DNA of 56,222 nt from Paraburkholderia solitsugae (GCF_013177695.1 NZ_WOEY01000023.1:1-56222), one strand, 5' to 3'. Shown: positions 31,657 to 41,116, counted from the first letter of the stretch. Numbers and translations: made by a program. The notes: a model not told the origin generated them from the letters alone.

Positions 31657-33372
31657 TCACACGGCGGACACGGACGGCGCAGCGCTCGTCTGGACCAGCA
31701 CGCTGCCGGCGACGCGTGCGCGGCGGTCTTCACGGATCATGTCGCTGGCGCGTTCTGCGATCATCAGCGTCGGTGAGTTGGTGTTGCCAGAGGTGATGGA
31801 CGGCATGATTGATGCATCGACCACACGCAAGCCGTCAACACCGATAACTCGTAGCCGGTTGTCGACTACCGCGCCGGGGTCGTCGGCGGTACCCATACGG
31901 CAGGTGCCGACCGGATGAAAGATGGTGGTGCCGACCGCGCCCGCGGCCTGCTGAAGTTCTTCTTCGGTCTGGTACTGAATCCCCGGCAGAATCTCTTGCG
32001 GCCGATAAGGCGCGAGCGCGGGTGCCGCGGCAATACGGCGCGTGAGGCGCAAAGCGTTGGCAGCGACGTGCCGGTCGTAATCGGTGGACAGATAGTTCGG
32101 TGCGATCAACGGTGGCGCCGAAGCGTCGGCCGATTCGATGTGAATACTGCCGCGCGAAGTCGGCCGCAACTGACACACCGACGCGGTGAACGCGTTGAAG
32201 CGATGCAGCGGTTCACCGAAGCGATCGAGCGAGAGCGGCTGCACGTGATACTCGAGATCGGGGCGAGTGAGCGAGCGATCATCCGGATCGGATTTCGCGA
32301 ACGCGCCGAGTTGCGACGGCGACATCGACATCGGACCGCTTTGAAATAGCGCGTACTGCATGCCGATCATCAGTTTGCCCCACCAATGGGCGGAGGCTGT
32401 ATTGAGTGTGCGCACGCCGTCGACCTTATAGGCCATGCGCAATTGCAGATGGTCCTGCAGATTTTCGCCGACGCCGCTCAGATCCTTTATGACCTTGATG
32501 CCGAGATTCTGCAGACGCGCGCCATTGCCGATACCCGAGAGTTCGAGCAATTGCGGCGAGTTGACCGCACCCGAACTGAGGATCACTTCGCAACGGGCTT
32601 TGGCGAGATAGTCGGTGTTGTCGCCGCGATATTCCACGCCGGTGCAGCGGCGTCCTTCGAACACGACGCGCTGGGTGTGCGCACCGGTGATGACGGTGAG
32701 ATTCGGGCGCTTGAGCGCTGGACGCAAGAAGGCTTTCGACGCATTCCAACGGATACCGCGTTTCTGATTGACGTCGAAGTAGCCGACGCCGGTGTTATCG
32801 CCGCGATTGAAGTCGTCGGTGGCGGGTATGCCGGCTTGTTGCGCGGCGTGTGAAAACTCTTCGAGGATCTTCCATTTCAGGCGTTGCTTTTCAACGCGCC
32901 ATGGGCCGCCTGCTCCATGCGATTCGGACGCGCCGGCGTGGTGGTCTTCGCTACGTTTGAAGATGGGGAGGACGGCGTTCCAGGACCAGGAGGCGTCGTT
33001 GGTGACGCGGGCCCATTCATCGTAGTCTTCGCGCTGGCCGCGCATGTAGATCATGCCGTTGATGGATGAGCTACCGCCTAATACGCGTCCGCGGGGATAG
33101 GAGAGGGAGCGGCCGTTCAGGCCGGGTTCTGATTGCGTTTTGTAGAGCCAATCCGTGCGGGGATTGCCAATGCAGTAGAGGTAGCCTACCGGTACGTGGA
33201 TCCAGTGGTAGTCGTCTTTGCCGCCGGCTTCTAGTAGCAGGACTTGTATTTCTGGATCTTCCGATAGGCGGTTGGCCAGGACGCAACCTGCCGTGCCGGC
33301 GCCTACTATGATGTAATCAAATTCGCCTTCCAGGCGGCGGGGCATCAGTGGTGTTTTTTCGGTGTTGCTCAT
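31657..33372 (-). CDS. GMC-family FAD oxidoreductase (choline/alcohol dehydrogenase-like)
   Basis: 571 residues. FAD-binding motif YIIVGAGTAGCVLANRLSED at the N-terminus, GMC signature PRGRVLGGSSSINGMIYMRG, second signature SSGAVNSPQLLELSGIG, and the catalytic histidine in HPVGTCRMG. It oxidises an alcohol to an aldehyde with FAD; BetA-type choline dehydrogenase is only one option. ATG 33372 follows AGGAG. The leader upstream is entirely made of a large repeat, so expression may come from the mmsA promoter or from within the repeat. Confidence 0.88.
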   Translation of the reverse strand: MSNTEKTPLMPRRLEGEFDYIIVGAGTAGCVLANRLSEDPEIQVLLLEAGGKDDYHWIHVPVGYLYCIGNPRTDWLYKTQSEPGLNGRSLSYPRGRVLGGSSSINGMIYMRGQREDYDEWARVTNDASWSWNAVLPIFKRSEDHHAGASESHGAGGPWRVEKQRLKWKILEEFSHAAQQAGIPATDDFNRGDNTGVGYFDVNQKRGIRWNASKAFLRPALKRPNLTVITGAHTQRVVFEGRRCTGVEYRGDNTDYLAKARCEVILSSGAVNSPQLLELSGIGNGARLQNLGIKVIKDLSGVGENLQDHLQLRMAYKVDGVRTLNTASAHWWGKLMIGMQYALFQSGPMSMSPSQLGAFAKSDPDDRSLTRPDLEYHVQPLSLDRFGEPLHRFNAFTASVCQLRPTSRGSIHIESADASAPPLIAPNYLSTDYDRHVAANALRLTRRIAAAPALAPYRPQEILPGIQYQTEEELQQAAGAVGTTIFHPVGTCRMGTADDPGAVVDNRLRVIGVDGLRVVDASIMPSITSGNTNSPTLMIAERASDMIREDRRARVAGSVLVQTSAAPSVSAV

Positions 33373-33390
33373 GGTTTCGTCTCCTAAGCT

Positions 33391-33755
33391 TTTTTGCCTG
33401 CGCGGCGCTTGGGCCGTCTGTATGCCTGAGGCGTTGGGCTTTGCCTGGTTTTTTGCCTTCGCGGCGCTCGTTTCTGTGTGCCTACGGTGTTGGCCTTTCC
33501 TTGATCTGTCTGCGTGCGGGCGCTTGTTTGTCTGTCTGCCTACGGCGTTGGCCTTTCCTTGTTTTCTTAGTGGTTTATTAGCGTCGCCCCTGTGCGGGGC
33601 AGGCACCTACTTTTCTTTGCCTGCTGCAAAGAAAAGTAGGCAAAAGAAAGCAGCTCAAACCGCTAATTCTTAAGCGGGTCCCTGGCTTGGAGGGGGCTGT
33701 GGTGCATCTGGAATCTGTGTTCCCGCACATTCCGCGCGAGTGACAAGGCAGTCAT
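33391..33755. repeat. Left arm of a 1.1-kb inverted-repeat element
   Basis: About 365 bases that pair, inverted, with 34163-34467. It contains three imperfect tandem units of about 57 bases (each ending near GGCGTTGGCCTTTCCTTG, at about 33424, 33480 and 33538), a perfect 15-bp hairpin (33606-33620 with 33626-33640), and a TGGCTTGGAGGGGGCTGTGG segment. It starts 19 bases before the GMC oxidoreductase ATG and ends in a non-coding core. Confidence 0.85.
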
Positions 33756-34162
33756 ACTTCCGGCGGCGCTGCGCGCGCCGAAACGTACCTCATAAAAACG
33801 TTGGTTCACTTGCGCCCACTCCGTTCACATACGCTGGCTGTCGGCCACTTCGCTCCGCACTCTCTCGTTCACATCTCCCGGTGCCGATCGCTTGATTCCC
33901 AGCCCCCACCTACTCACTTTTGCCATCAGTCGATTGCTTAACTCGGCATCCTCTCCTACTCACATTTGCCGGCTGCTGATCACTGCACTCGGCAGCGTGG
34001 GTCACGCTTGCTCACTCTCGACTACCTCCGCCCGTGCAACTTTCCATCAAGCAATAAGGCGCCTCGCCGCGGCGCAGCCGATGGCCCCCACCGTCCACGA
34101 ACGAAGCCCCAGGTTTCCCTGGCAGCCCCATCCGCGACGCACGTAGTGCGGAGTGGGAGCTG
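33756..34162. other. Core between inverted-repeat arms
   Basis: About 407 bases rich in CTCAC and TTCAC motifs with no supported coding frame on either strand and no recognisable transposase fragment. Confidence 0.5.
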
Positions 34163-34467
34163 ATGACTTCTTTGTCACTCACGCCGAAGGTGCGAGGGCA
34201 CGGATTCCAGATGCACCACTACCCCCTCCAAGCCAGGGGACCCGCTTATGAGCTAGCGGTGTGAGCCGCTTTCTTTGCTTATCTTTCTTTGCGGCGGCAA
34301 AGAAAGTAAGTGCCGCCCCGCACAGGGGCAACACTAATAGACCAATAAGAAATCAAGGAAAGGCCAACGCCGTAGGCAAACAGACGAACGAGCGCTGACC
34401 ATCCAAACACCTCAAGAAAACGCCAAAACCCAAAAAGCACAGACACTAAGCGCCGCGCAGGCAAAAC
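34163..34467. repeat. Right arm of a 1.1-kb inverted-repeat element
   Basis: About 305 bases, the inverted copy of the left arm. It carries two rather than three of the 57-base units, which accounts for the length difference. The internal hairpin is kept at 34278-34310 with one mismatch. It ends nine bases from the mmsA stop codon. Confidence 0.85.
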
Positions 34468-34475
34468 AACAAAAA

Positions 34476-36014
34476 CTATTTCGCCACTGGCATAGTGAAC
34501 TCAGCCCCCTTCCCGATGCTATCGGGCCACCTCTGCATGATGCTCTTATACCGCGTATAAAACCGAACCCCCTCTTCCCCGTAGGCATGGTGATCCCCGA
34601 AGAGAGACCTCTTCCACCCACCAAAAGAATGCCAAGCCATCGGCACAGGAATCGGCACATTAATCCCCACCATCCCAATCTGGATCTGCCGCGAAAAAGC
34701 CCGAGCCACCCCTCCATCGGAGGTGAACAACGCCACCCCATTAGCAAACTCGTTAGCGTTAATCAGCTCAACAGCAGAAGCAAAATCCGGCACCCGCACA
34801 ACACACAGCACCGGACCAAAAATCTCTTCGCGATAAATCTTCATATCGGTCGAAACATCGTCGAACAACGTACCACCGAGAAAGAACCCCTTCTCATGCC
34901 CAGCCACCTGATGGCCACGCCCATCGACAACCAGCTTCGCACCCGCCGCAATGCCGGCATCAATGTAACCCGTCACTTTCTCGCGATGCGCCGCCGTCAC
35001 CAACGGCCCCATCTCGGCTTCCGATTCCATGCCGTTCAGAATCTTCAGGCTCTTCACGCGCGGCGTCAGTCGCTCAATCAATTCATCGGCAATATGCCCC
35101 ACCGCGACAGCCACTGAAATCGCCATGCAGCGCTCGCCCGCCGAACCATACGCCGCGCCGATCAACGCATCGACAGCCTGATCGAGATCCGCGTCCGGCA
35201 TCACCACGAGGTGATTCTTCGCACCGCCCAAAGCCTGCACGCGCTTGCCGTGCTTCGTGCCTTCCGTATAGATGTACTCGGCAATCGGTGTCGAACCGAC
35301 AAACGACAACGCGCTCACCTCCGGATGCACGAGCAATGCATCGACCGCCACCTTGTCGCCATGCACGACGTTGAACACGCCATCCGGCAATCCCGCTTCT
35401 TTCAGCAACTCAGCCAATCGATTCGAGACGGACGGATCGCGCTCTGAGGGCTTCAGCACGAACGTGTTGCCGCATGCGATCGCCACCGGGAACATCCAGC
35501 ACGGCACCATCATCGGGAAATTGAACGGCGTAATGCCGGCCACCACGCCCAGCGGCTGACGCAAATTCCAGTTGTCAATGCCACCGCCAATCTGGTCGGT
35601 GAAGTCAGTCTTCAGCAGATTCGGAATGCCGCACGCGAACTCGACAATCTCGATACCGCGCATCACTTCGCCCTTCGCATCCGAAAACACCTTGCCGTGC
35701 TCACGTGTGATCAACTCCGCCAGTTCGTCATGGTGACGGTCAAGCAATTCCTTGAACTTGAACAGCACGCGCGCCCGCTTGATCGGCGCGGTTTCGCTCC
35801 ATGCAGGAAAGGCAGCACTGGCAGCAGCGACCGCCGCGTCCACTTCAGCGACGCTCGCCAGCGGCACGCGTGCGCTCACGCTGCCAAGCGCAGGATTGAA
35901 CACGTCGCCGAAGCGGCCGCTCGTGCCTTCGATCGTCTTGCCGTTAATGAAATGGGTCAGCGCGCGTGCGCTCGTCTCGCTCCGGACGGCCTCGTCCTGA
36001 TATGTCTCGCTCAT
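34476..36014 (-). CDS. mmsA: CoA-acylating methylmalonate-semialdehyde dehydrogenase
   Basis: 512 residues of the aldehyde dehydrogenase superfamily, MmsA branch. Oxidises methylmalonate or malonate semialdehyde to propionyl- or acetyl-CoA in valine, thymine and myo-inositol breakdown. The cofactor motif [20 protein letters not shown], the MmsA-typical catalytic cysteine in [11 protein letters not shown] and the C-terminal [19 protein letters not shown] are all present. Divergent from a LysR regulator 133 bases away, its likely controller. Usually mmsB or an aminotransferase follows; here a repeat element does. Confidence 0.93.
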   Translation of the reverse strand: MSETYQDEAVRSETSARALTHFINGKTIEGTSGRFGDVFNPALGSVSARVPLASVAEVDAAVAAASAAFPAWSETAPIKRARVLFKFKELLDRHHDELAELITREHGKVFSDAKGEVMRGIEIVEFACGIPNLLKTDFTDQIGGGIDNWNLRQPLGVVAGITPFNFPMMVPCWMFPVAIACGNTFVLKPSERDPSVSNRLAELLKEAGLPDGVFNVVHGDKVAVDALLVHPEVSALSFVGSTPIAEYIYTEGTKHGKRVQALGGAKNHLVVMPDADLDQAVDALIGAAYGSAGERCMAISVAVAVGHIADELIERLTPRVKSLKILNGMESEAEMGPLVTAAHREKVTGYIDAGIAAGAKLVVDGRGHQVAGHEKGFFLGGTLFDDVSTDMKIYREEIFGPVLCVVRVPDFASAVELINANEFANGVALFTSDGGVARAFSRQIQIGMVGINVPIPVPMAWHSFGGWKRSLFGDHHAYGEEGVRFYTRYKSIMQRWPDSIGKGAEFTMPVAK

Positions 36015-36103
36015 CTTCGTGTCCTCTTCCTATGAATGTCTTCCGCCTACCGCACACGGCGTGATGAACGCAAGCGTACGGCGCTTCGGGGCGACAAATC
36101 CAA

Positions 36104-36116
36104 TGAGTAATGCTCA
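36104..36116. promoter_or_regulatory. LysR-type operator candidate
   Basis: TGAGTAATGCTCA fits T-N11-A with dyad GAG-N5-CTC. It is 31 bases upstream of the LysR gene in the divergent mmsA promoter region, the usual place for an autoregulated LysR site. Confidence 0.5.
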
Positions 36117-36147
36117 ACTGCGCTATAAGCCGAGCTAATATCAGGAT

Positions 36148-37047
36148 ATGGACCTGACTCTGCTACGGGCATTCGTCACCGTCGCACGCGAGGGCAACCT
36201 CACGCGCGCCGCGGTGCAGCTTCATCTGACCCAACCTGCCGTCAGCCTGCAAATCAAGCATTTGCAGGAGACGCTCGGCGTGACGCTGTTCACGCGGACC
36301 TCGCATGGGCTTTCGCTGACACGCGACGGTCAGGCCCTGCTGCCTCATGCCGAACGTGCGCTTGGCGCCGCGAGTGACGTGCAGCGTGCGGCGGCGGCGC
36401 TGCGCCACGAAGTGCGCGGTCGATTACGGATCGGCACGATTCTCGACCCGGCTTTTCTGCGCCTCGGCGGCTTTCTCAAGCAACTGGTGGAAACGTGGCC
36501 GCACATCGAAACGGCATTGCGCCACGGCATGTCGGGCTGGGTGCTGGCGCAGGTGCGCGCGGGCGAACTGGATGTCGGCTACTACATCGGCCTGCCGTCC
36601 GACGACGATACGCGCGATGTCGCCGCCTTCCACACCGTCACGCTCACCCACTTCCAGTACCGCGTGCTGGCGCCAGCCGGCTGGAAAGACCGCGTGAAAG
36701 GCGCGCGCGACTGGCGTTCGCTCGCCGCGCTACCCTGGATCTGGACGCCACCCGCGTCCGCGCACAATAGATTGTTGTCGCGCTGCTTCGACGAAGCCGG
36801 CGTAAAACCGGTTAAGGTGGCGGAAGTGGATCAGGAGCCGTCAATGCTCGATCTGGTCAAATCCGGCGTCGGTCTGACGCTCGCGCGCGATGCCACGGCG
36901 ATCGCCGAAGCTCATGCGCATGCGTTGACCATCGTGGAAGGCGTCACCGTGCCGACCCAGCTCACCTTTATTACGCTGGCCGCGCGCAAGGACGAACCGG
37001 CGATTGCCGCAGCGTTGAAGCTGATCGAGCAGCAATGGGCGACATGA
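36148..37047 (+). CDS. LysR-family regulator
   Basis: 299 residues. N-terminal winged helix (LRAFVTVAREGNLTRAAVQL, LTQPAVSLQIKHL) and a full effector domain. Divergent transcription from mmsA suggests it controls semialdehyde or valine catabolism. The effector is unknown. The ATG at 36148 gives the standard MDLTLLRAFV start. Confidence 0.9.
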   Translation: MDLTLLRAFVTVAREGNLTRAAVQLHLTQPAVSLQIKHLQETLGVTLFTRTSHGLSLTRDGQALLPHAERALGAASDVQRAAAALRHEVRGRLRIGTILDPAFLRLGGFLKQLVETWPHIETALRHGMSGWVLAQVRAGELDVGYYIGLPSDDDTRDVAAFHTVTLTHFQYRVLAPAGWKDRVKGARDWRSLAALPWIWTPPASAHNRLLSRCFDEAGVKPVKVAEVDQEPSMLDLVKSGVGLTLARDATAIAEAHAHALTIVEGVTVPTQLTFITLAARKDEPAIAAALKLIEQQWAT

Positions 37048-37396
37048 GCGCGGCCTGAAGGCATGCCTGAGGGCAACACGGGAGCGATATGAGCCACGCT
37101 CATGACAGTCGCTCAGCGTGCGCCCTCAGGTCATGCTCGCTGGGTGTGCCGTGCCGTGCCGAACGGTCGCGCCAATCGCCCCTCGGCGGTCGTCGGCGCG
37201 AGTCACATCGACAGGTCATCGTCGTCGGCCCCGGCATCTGAAACGACATCGTCACGCGCTTTTTGTTAGATTGGGGGTTCGCGCTCACGCGCCGGCTCCG
37301 CATCGTTTTGTTCCGTCTGATTTTGTCCTTCCCGGCAGCTTCGCCCCGGCAACACCGGAAGCCGCCGACCACTCCATCCTTCGACAGGAGCCTGAC
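37048..37396. other. LysR-CYTH intergenic region
   Basis: 349 bases whose main feature is a long nested stem-loop at 37061-37136, just past the LysR stop. The remainder presumably holds the promoter of the CYTH gene. Confidence 0.45.
37061..37136. other. Nested 76-base stem-loop
   Basis: Pairs from outside in: GCATG and CCTGAGGGC (37061-37074) with GCCCTCAGG and CATGC (37122-37136, one bulged T), then GAGCGA (37082-37087) with TCGCTC (37109-37114), then TGAGC (37090-37094) with GCTCA (37098-37102). Possible structured RNA or 3' end protector of the LysR message; no T-run. Confidence 0.5.
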
Positions 37397-37933
37397 ATGG
37401 CACGCAACATTGAAATCAAAGCCCGCGCCCAGCATTTCGAGCAACTGCGCGAACGCGCCGCGAAGCTCGCGCCGGACGCGCCGCTGATCTTTCGCCAGCA
37501 GGACTTTTTCTACGATGTGCCGCGTGGCCGCCTGAAGCTGCGCCAATTCGACGACGGCACACCGGCCGAACTGATCTTCTATCAGCGCGACGACCGCGAC
37601 GGCCCAAAGGCGTCGTACTACACGCGCAGCCCGGTGACCAACCCTGAAGCGATGCACGCGTTGCTCGCCACGGCGCTGACCACGCGTGGCATCGTCACGA
37701 AGGAACGTCACGTCTATCTGACAGGGCGTACGCGGATTCATCTGGACCGTGTCGATGGTCTCGGCGACTTCGTCGAGCTCGAAGTCGTGCTGGCTCAGGA
37801 CGACGACGAAGAAGGCGGCCACGCCGAAGCGCACGCGATGTTCGCGACCCTTGGCGTGCCGGAATCGGATCTGGTGGCGGTCGCCTATGTCGATTTGCTG
37901 AGTCCGGACGGCGAACCGAAGCAAGCTGCGTAA
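37397..37933 (+). CDS. CYTH-domain protein (class IV adenylate cyclase/triphosphatase-like)
   Basis: 178 residues. The CYTH metal-binding motif is at the N-terminus (ARNIEIKARA, the EIK core), and paired basic and acidic strands follow (GRLKLRQF, RIHLDRVDGLGDFVELEVVL), as in CyaB and thiamine triphosphatase tunnel enzymes. Such proteins cleave or cyclise nucleotide or inorganic triphosphates with Mg; the activity here is not predictable. ATG 37397 follows AGGAG. Confidence 0.8.
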   Translation: MARNIEIKARAQHFEQLRERAAKLAPDAPLIFRQQDFFYDVPRGRLKLRQFDDGTPAELIFYQRDDRDGPKASYYTRSPVTNPEAMHALLATALTTRGIVTKERHVYLTGRTRIHLDRVDGLGDFVELEVVLAQDDDEEGGHAEAHAMFATLGVPESDLVAVAYVDLLSPDGEPKQAA

Positions 37934-38023
37934 AACTTAAGCATTGCGGGTCGCGGCCATATCAATCCGGGAACAGCGGCCCCCACAGACCTAAAACACC
38001 CGAAAGGCCGCGAAGCCGCCGCA

Positions 38024-38515
38024 TCAAGCGGCGGCCGCCCCCGGCGACAGATGGCCGAGCGGCAACGGTCCATTGCGCTTGAACGTGGTCAACACGATAT
38101 TGGAGCGCACGCTGTCGACGCCCGGCACGCGCATCAACTTCTTCATCACGAACGTCGAGAGATAGTTCAGATCGGGCGCCACGATGCGCAGCAGATAATC
38201 GGCGTCGCCGACCACCGCGTGGCATTCCAGTACTTCCGGCAGCACGTCGATCTGTTGCTGGAATTGCTCGATGATCGAGTCGCCGTGGTGCTTCAACTTC
38301 AGGCTCGTGAAAGCCGTCACGCCGAGCCCGAGTTTTTCCTGGCGCAGTACGACGCGATAGCCGTCCACCACACCGATCTGCTCCAACCGCTGCAAGCGCC
38401 GCCCAATCTGCGACGGCGACAACGGCACCTGCTCAGCCAATTGCTGATGCGTGGCCCGGCCAAAGCGCTGCAGAACGTCCAGCAGCGCGAGATCGAAGTG
38501 ATCGAGTTCTAACAT
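38024..38515 (-). CDS. Lrp/AsnC-family regulator
   Basis: 163 residues: N-terminal helix-turn-helix (RATHQQLAEQVPLSPSQIGR) and a C-terminal RAM ligand-binding domain. Divergent from phhA with 148 bases between, so it probably controls phenylalanine hydroxylation in response to an aromatic amino acid. The ATG at 38515 (MLELDHFDLALLDVLQRFGR) matches the family start better than 38530. Confidence 0.9.
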   Translation of the reverse strand: MLELDHFDLALLDVLQRFGRATHQQLAEQVPLSPSQIGRRLQRLEQIGVVDGYRVVLRQEKLGLGVTAFTSLKLKHHGDSIIEQFQQQIDVLPEVLECHAVVGDADYLLRIVAPDLNYLSTFVMKKLMRVPGVDSVRSNIVLTTFKRNGPLPLGHLSPGAAAA

Positions 38516-38568
38516 GATCAATTTCCGCATTAAACCTGTAATCGATGCACGATTATTGCATATTGATC
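38516..38568. promoter_or_regulatory. Dyad in the lrp-phhA promoter region
   Basis: GATCAAT (38516-38522) and ATTGATC (38562-38568) are perfect inverted repeats bracketing an AT-rich centre with TGCA-N7-TGCA (about 38546-38560). Spaced dyads of this kind suit an octameric Lrp protein. Confidence 0.4.
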
Positions 38569-38663
38569 CGTTGTAACGCCATCATTGCGCCCTTTCCGCG
38601 CGCCCGCCGCTCTACACTTGCATCACCGTTTCAAACCGCAGTCACCGTAGAACGCGCAGCGAC

Positions 38664-39554
38664 ATGTCCACAGCCAACACCGCCAAACTCAAAGAGCAAT
38701 TCGACGCCGGCCTCGAAACCCGCGCCGATTTCACCATCGACCAGCCAACCGAACGGTACGGCGCAGTCGACCACGCTGTCTGGCAACAGCTTTATGCACG
38801 CCAGACCGCCCTGCTCAAGGGCCGTGTGTGCGATGAGTTTCTGGCAGGCGTCGACTGTATCGGCATGCCGCCCGACCGCGTGCCCGCCTTCGACGAAATC
38901 AACGCCAGGCTGACGCCCGCGACCGGCTGGCAAATCGTCGCCGTGCCCGGACTCGTGCCCGACCAGGTTTTCTTCGAACATCTGGCGAACCGCCGCTTTC
39001 CGGTGACATGGTGGATGCGCCGCCCCGACCAACTCGATTATCTGCAGGAACCAGACTGTTTTCACGATCTGTTCGGCCACGTGCCGCTGCTGATCAATCC
39101 GGTGTTTGCGAACTACATGCACGCGTACGGCCGCGCCGCGCTCGCCGCCAATGATGCCGGCGCCCTGCCGCTACTCGCGCGACTCTATTGGTACACAGTC
39201 GAGTTCGGCCTGATCCGCGACGCGGCGAGTCCGAATGGTGTGAAGATCTACGGCGCGGGCATCGTCTCGAGCAAAGGCGAGACGCTCTACAGTCAGCAAA
39301 GCGCGGCGCCGAACCGACTCGGCTTCGACCTCGAACGCGTGATGCGCACGCGCTACCGCATCGACACGTTCCAGAAAACCTACTTCGTGATCGACGACTT
39401 CACGCAATTGTTCGGCGTCGCGCAAACCGACTTCGCGCCGTTGCTGGCCAGGCTGGCCGCGGAGCCGGCGTTCGGGGCCGGCGACGTGCTCAAGCACGAT
39501 CGCGTCATCACGCGCGGCTCGCAGGAAGGCTGGCAAGCCGACGGCGATATCTGA
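38664..39554 (+). CDS. phhA: Phenylalanine 4-hydroxylase
   Basis: 296 residues, monomeric bacterial aromatic amino-acid hydroxylase. Converts phenylalanine to tyrosine with O2, tetrahydropterin and Fe(II). The facial triad is visible: two histidines in CFHDLFGHVPLL and the glutamate in YWYTVEFGL. Followed 104 bases later by phhB, which recycles the pterin. Confidence 0.96.
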   Translation: MSTANTAKLKEQFDAGLETRADFTIDQPTERYGAVDHAVWQQLYARQTALLKGRVCDEFLAGVDCIGMPPDRVPAFDEINARLTPATGWQIVAVPGLVPDQVFFEHLANRRFPVTWWMRRPDQLDYLQEPDCFHDLFGHVPLLINPVFANYMHAYGRAALAANDAGALPLLARLYWYTVEFGLIRDAASPNGVKIYGAGIVSSKGETLYSQQSAAPNRLGFDLERVMRTRYRIDTFQKTYFVIDDFTQLFGVAQTDFAPLLARLAAEPAFGAGDVLKHDRVITRGSQEGWQADGDI

Positions 39555-39658
39555 CGACCCAAGCTGATTCGGCCGACAGCAAGCCGTTGGCATCCGTGAA
39601 AAAATAGCGGATACGCACGCCGACCGGTATGCCTGTTCAGATCAACGAGGTAAGCACC

Positions 39659-39949
39659 ATGATTAACAAACTGACTTCCGAAGAACGTGCCACGCAGGTC
39701 GCGGAACTGCGCGGGTGGCAAGCCGTGGCAGGCCGCGACGCGATCCAGCGCCACTTCAAATTTGCCGACTTCAACGAAGCATTCGGCTTCATGACGCGCG
39801 TGGCGATCAAGGCACAGGAGATGGACCACCACCCGGAATGGTTCAACGTGTACAACAACGTGGAGATCACGCTGTCGACGCACGAGGCCAATGGTTTGAC
39901 CGAGCGGGACATCCGATTGGCACGATTTATTGACAGTATTACAGCGTAA
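39659..39949 (+). CDS. phhB: Pterin-4a-carbinolamine dehydratase
   Basis: 96 residues. Dehydrates the 4a-hydroxy-pterin made by PhhA. Signature [20 protein letters not shown] is complete. ATG 39659 follows GAGG; an ATG 30 bases upstream lacks a ribosome site. Confidence 0.95.
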   Translation: MINKLTSEERATQVAELRGWQAVAGRDAIQRHFKFADFNEAFGFMTRVAIKAQEMDHHPEWFNVYNNVEITLSTHEANGLTERDIRLARFIDSITA

Positions 39950-40044
39950 TACAAGCGCTCAGGTGCACTAATGCGCCCCGGTATCGGACGATTTGGCGAA
40001 AATGAAAGGACATTGCAGGCAATCTGTCGCCCAAACCTTCAGTT

Positions 40045-40269
40045 CTACAGGTTATTATTAAGGCGCACGTAAGAATCCCACGCTTGCTTGGCAAGCCCGT
40101 CCAAACGTTCCGGCGATAGCGTCTGCTGACGCTGTACAATCATCAGCGCATACGGCTTGGAGAGCGCGCTTGCCTCCTTGCACAGAACGAGTTCGTCGCC
40201 GCTTGAAGGTGAGCGGGCGCGCCAGAAGTTGATCGCGGCTTCCAGTTCGTGAATCGTTATCTCGGACAT
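40045..40269 (-). CDS. DUF3717-family protein
   Basis: 74 residues starting MSEITIHELEAAINFWRARS. This matches a short Burkholderiales family of unknown function. No signal peptide, membrane segment or catalytic motif. It is divergent from the response regulator at 40430. Function unknown. Confidence 0.75.
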   Translation of the reverse strand: MSEITIHELEAAINFWRARSPSSGDELVLCKEASALSKPYALMIVQRQQTLSPERLDGLAKQAWDSYVRLNNNL

Positions 40270-40429
40270 GATTCCTGATCGCTCGTTGGCCGCATCAACG
40301 CTGCTCGATAGCTGCTTCGTGGTCCTTCGTGCCAGTTCGGCATGACCATGCCGCACGCTGCCTGTGCAGCAGGCGCCCCGGCGAACCGCTTGCCCAAACG
40401 CCTAAACCCATTGTACTTGAGCGAAATCC

Positions 40430-41116
40430 ATGCGACTCCTTCTGATCGAAGATGACCGCCCCATCGCACGCGGCATCCAAAGCAGTCTCGAACAAGCCGG
40501 CTTCACCGTCGACATGGTCCATGACGGCATTTTCGCCGAGCAGGCCCTCACCCAAAACCGCCACGAGCTGGTGATCCTCGATCTGGGCCTGCCCGGTATC
40601 GACGGTATGACGCTGCTCGCGCGCTTCCGTCAGAGCAATCGTCACACGCCGGTGATCATCCTCACCGCGCGCGACGAGTTGAACGATCGCGTGCAAGGCC
40701 TGAATTCCGGCGCGGACGACTACATGCTGAAGCCGTTCGAACCCACCGAACTCGAAGCGCGCATCCGCGCGGTCATGCGCCGCAGCGGTCCGCACGGCGA
40801 TATGCCGCGTCCGGAAGTGTCGCTGGGCGGTGTGCGTCTGTCGGGCGTCGATCGCCGCATTTTCAACGACGACAAGCCGCTCGAACTGTCGCCGCGTGAA
40901 TTCGCAGTGCTCGAAATGCTGCTGCTGCGCCACGGCCGCGTGGTCAGCAAGGCCCAACTGCAAGACCATCTGACGCACTTCGGCGGTGATCTCGGCGATA
41001 CCGCGATCGAAGTCTATGTGCACCGGGTGCGCAAAAAGCTCGAAAACTGCCGTGTCGAAATCGTCACGGTGCGCGGCTTCGGTTACCTGTTGCAGGAAAT
41101 CCGCCAGGCCGCATAA
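40430..41116 (+). CDS. OmpR-family response regulator
   Basis: 228 residues. Receiver domain with the phospho-acceptor aspartate at about residue 51 (VILDLGLPGIDG) and the lysine in MLKPF, then an OmpR winged helix ending VEIVTVRGFGYLLQ. Resembles TctD/QseB. Precedes a histidine kinase on the same strand. Confidence 0.93.
   Translation: MRLLLIEDDRPIARGIQSSLEQAGFTVDMVHDGIFAEQALTQNRHELVILDLGLPGIDGMTLLARFRQSNRHTPVIILTARDELNDRVQGLNSGADDYMLKPFEPTELEARIRAVMRRSGPHGDMPRPEVSLGGVRLSGVDRRIFNDDKPLELSPREFAVLEMLLLRHGRVVSKAQLQDHLTHFGGDLGDTAIEVYVHRVRKKLENCRVEIVTVRGFGYLLQEIRQAA

Noticed and set aside
31640..31662. Repeated GTCACACGG motif, similar to one at about 47920-47943
   Set aside because: Short, GC-rich and overlapping the GMC oxidoreductase stop; no consistent dyad or spacing to support a shared operator.
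33373..33606. N-terminal extension of the GMC oxidoreductase
   Set aside because: It is the repeat element read in frame; the ATG at 33372 has a good ribosome site and a family-like start.
33391..34467. Insertion sequence
   Set aside because: The inverted arms are far longer than IS terminal repeats, and no transposase or remnant lies between them.
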